NCBI RefSeq assembly: GCF_031456295.1
Contig: NZ_JAVDUJ010000001.1
Coordinates: 930,001-994,000, forward strand
Reading direction: 5' to 3'
From: Arcanobacterium_A hippocoleae
Lineage (GTDB): Bacteria; Actinomycetota; Actinomycetes; Actinomycetales; Actinomycetaceae
Length of the DNA stretch: 64,000 bases
The position numbers and the translations under genes are program-made. The number at the start of each line of letters is the position of its first letter. Positions within the stretch are counted from its first letter, which is position 1. Below are positions 63,302-64,000 of the stretch, in pieces. Under the pieces are notes generated by a model, which saw nothing but the letters and a program-made list of their open reading frames with translations, made no database searches and was not told where the DNA came from.

Positions 63302-64000
63302 TTATTTCACCGCTCGGCATTTCCGCTGCACTGCCGCCAGTACTTTTTCACGTAAAGCCACGCGTCGCTGCCGCGTCTGCTGCATCGTTGCTCCGCGCAA
63401 ATTAAAATAGACAATTTCAATTCCTGCCGGATCACGTTGCAAAAATTCTTGTAATTGCACGTAGTTACCCAAAAATTCGGTAAACTTCACACGATTTCCC
63501 AAGCTTTTTGCAAATGCTGCCAAATCAAATTCGCGGGCGGTACGAAATACCCGATTGAAAATCTGTTCATCACCAGTGCCATATTCGAGCGTCGCAAAAA
63601 GTGAGCCGCCGCCGTCATCCAACACCACCACCTGCAGATCTAATTCCGCACTTTGCGGCTCAGCTGCCCGCACTAAAGCACCTAAATCATGGATAAATGC
63701 GAGATCACCAACAGCTACCCGCACTGGCTCTTGCAGCCCAAAAGCAATCCCAATCGCAGTTGAAACATTCCCGTCGATCCCTGCTAATCCACGATTTACA
63801 TACACATCCTGATTTGCGCAGCTTCCCCAAAGATTCACTTCGCGAATAATTGACGAAGCCGCATAAAATGTTGGCACTTTACTTGCAGCCAATGCTATTG
63901 CGATCTCACTTTGGCTTAGGCGCAACGAAGGCGTTGCGGATTTTTCTGACCCTGAAAATTCTTCTAGATGATTCCAAACTGCCCGGCGCGCAGCTAAAGA
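63302..64000 (-). CDS. menD: SEPHCHC synthase MenD, C-terminal part (cut by window end)
   Basis: The frame is open from the window edge to the stop at 63302, giving 232 residues of the C-terminal, thiamine-diphosphate-binding half. Marks: 'FYAASSIIREVNLWG', 'NRGLAGIDGNVSTAIGIAFG', 'VGDLAFIHDLGAL' (the GD...-type ThDP/Mg site) and 'VVLDDGGGSLFATLEYG'. MenD joins isochorismate and 2-oxoglutarate to make SEPHCHC, the step after MenF. An internal TTG at 63925 is not the start. The rest of the gene lies beyond 64,000. Confidence 0.93.
   Translation of the reverse strand, partial: SLAARRAVWNHLEEFSGSEKSATPSLRLSQSEIAIALAASKVPTFYAASSIIREVNLWGSCANQDVYVNRGLAGIDGNVSTAIGIAFGLQEPVRVAVGDLAFIHDLGALVRAAEPQSAELDLQVVVLDDGGGSLFATLEYGTGDEQIFNRVFRTAREFDLAAFAKSLGNRVKFTEFLGNYVQLQEFLQRDPAGIEIVYFNLRGATMQQTRQRRVALREKVLAAVQRKCRAVK

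Overview
The window reads as chromosome of a moderate-GC actinobacterium, most like the Actinomycetaceae and relatives, carrying one end of an integrated conjugative element. The actinobacterial assignment rests on a WhiB regulator and on families largely confined to the phylum: UPF0182, PPA1309, TIGR03089, DUF3499, DUF5719, a UvrD2-type helicase with an HRDC tail, and a MenJ-like reductase. It also rests on a full menaquinone-linked complex I. No species can be named from the sequence alone.

Region 1 (about 1-10,985) is accessory DNA ending exactly at the 3' end of an initiator tRNA-Met gene, the usual layout of a tRNA-integrated element. From the tRNA inward it holds a Cro/CI-type regulator facing a translationally coupled row of small DNA-binding and replication-type genes: an excisionase-like wHTH, a Cys-rich protein, a small protein, a Rep-like protein and another winged helix. 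A surface module follows: a Pro-rich membrane protein, a 1758-residue adhesin with tandem 145-residue repeats and an LVKTG sorting signal, and a Pro-rich LAKTG protein. The region ends in the start of a conjugation module, a PcfB/DUF3801-like protein and the N-terminus of a VirD4-type coupling protein. The Rep-like gene carries iteron-like repeats and a perfect DnaA box inside its own coding sequence, in several reading frames, so it may contain the element's origin. No integrase or sortase lies in the window.

Region 2 (11.1-26 kb) is a conserved actinobacterial block similar in content to M. tuberculosis Rv3193c-Rv3198c as I remember it: UPF0182 membrane protein, ThiF/cyclodehydratase-like protein, PPA1309 protein, PDZ-Lon protease, zincin_2-family protein and UvrD2. 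glgX sits inside it and trpS follows.

Region 3 (26-37 kb) concerns the cell envelope and division: a polysaccharide deacetylase, TIGR03089 protein, WhiB2-like regulator, a large GT2 membrane glycosyltransferase, DUF5719, a PF06262-type protein, DUF3499, an RDD membrane protein and a SpoIIM-like protein.

Region 4 (37-64 kb) holds secA and then respiration. A long polyprenyl diphosphate synthase gene plus all fourteen nuo genes (nuoA to nuoN, minus strand, mostly overlapping) encode NADH:menaquinone oxidoreductase. Next to them lie menJ-like, menG, menF and (cut by the window end) menD, with an HtrA-like protease between menF and menD. Together these genes make the prenyl tail, ring precursors and final modifications of menaquinone and the complex that reduces it.
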